Shown here piece by piece: positions 5,490-5,632 of a DNA stretch of 5,632 nt. The notes beneath the pieces are model-generated. The model was not told the origin of the DNA. It did no database searches and saw only the letters and a list, made by a program, of their open reading frames with translations. The DNA lies in assembly GCA_003158495.1 (NCBI GenBank), contig PMJT01000170.1, positions 11,120 to 16,751 on the forward strand, given 5' to 3'. Source of the DNA: Chloroflexota bacterium. GTDB taxonomy: Bacteria; Chloroflexota; Limnocylindria; Limnocylindrales; CSP1-4. The position numbers and the translations under genes were made by a program. Each line of letters opens with the position of its first letter. Within the stretch, counting starts at the first letter, position 1.

Positions 5490-5632
5490 TGGGTCTTCGA
5501 GTTCTGCTGGCAAAGGAGCTGCGCGAGCAGATCCGGACGAACCGGCTGATCGCCGTGGCCGCCGTCTTCATCATCTTCGGCATCATCAGCCCCCTCACGG
5601 ACCGCTATATGAAGCAACTCTTCGACGCCATC
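5486..5632 (+). CDS. ABC-2 family transporter permease, N-terminal part (3' end outside window)
   Basis: The frame is open from the ATG at 5486 to the last base, giving 49 residues. The start overlaps the ATPase stop as ATGA, and a strong GGAGG at 5473-5477 lies eight bases upstream, so the two genes are probably translationally coupled. A second ATG at 5489 is three bases on, with less suitable spacing. The protein opens with an amphipathic, charged segment (LLAKELREQIRTNRL, residues 7-21) and then a membrane helix at about 21-37 followed by SPLTDRYMKQL. This is the usual opening of ABC-2 permeases, in which a short cytoplasmic helix precedes the first membrane segment and a long extracytoplasmic loop follows. 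It should pair with the upstream ATPase to form the exporter. With only 49 residues the subfamily cannot be fixed; position after a PLDc_N/ATPase suggests a YxlG-like protein. Confidence 0.82.
   Translation, partial: MMGLRVLLAKELREQIRTNRLIAVAAVFIIFGIISPLTDRYMKQLFDAI

Noticed and set aside
3897..5513. Long open frame on the - strand (538 codons) opposite the Nudix 3' end and the ABC ATPase gene
   Set aside because: Asp/Arg/Gly-rich, no recognisable domain, and lies across a gene with clear ATPase motifs; a typical antisense shadow in GC-rich DNA.

Overview
This is a GC-rich bacterial window with seven genes, all on the + strand and closely spaced. Two are cut by the window edges: the first lacks its 5' end and the last lacks its 3' end. 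No RNA gene, insertion sequence, CRISPR array or phage gene is visible. The composition, and the mix of a TatA with a long Pro-rich tail, TatC, PurE, a zinc-ribbon Nudix protein and an ABC-2 exporter, would suit a high-GC Chloroflexota-like or actinobacterial-type genome. That placement is an impression only; no marker gene here fixes the taxonomy.

Layout: (1) 1-399, the 3' part of a TatA/E-family gene with a repetitive Pro/Gln/Tyr/Met-rich tail, followed by a perfect 14-bp inverted repeat. (2) 537-1751, a full-length galactokinase (galK), followed by an 8-bp hairpin. (3) 1912-2727 (or from 1855), tatC, the multispanning core of the twin-arginine translocase. (4) 2728-2939, a 212-bp gap with a 39-bp-period direct repeat whose copies are both hairpins, plus two more short hairpins. 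(5) 2940-3452, purE, of de novo purine synthesis, then after 46 bp a zinc-ribbon Nudix hydrolase (3499-4098). (6) 4099-4205, a gap with two overlapping, mutually exclusive GC-rich hairpins. (7) 4206-5489, an ABC exporter ATPase fused at its N-terminus to a two-helix PLDc_N membrane module, overlapping by 4 bases the start of its ABC-2 permease partner (5486 to the window end).

How the genes fit together: TatA and TatC are parts of one machine that exports folded proteins, yet a sugar kinase gene lies between them. purE and the Nudix gene could be co-transcribed. The ATPase and permease are almost certainly translationally coupled and form one exporter. The PLDc_N + ATPase + permease set resembles Bacillus yxlE-yxlF-yxlG with the first two genes fused. 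The window is mostly housekeeping. The features most worth a second look are the PLDc_N-ABC fusion, the galK insertion in the tat cluster, the His-to-Tyr change in the GalK sugar-binding motif, and the intergenic hairpins that all lack a U-tract.
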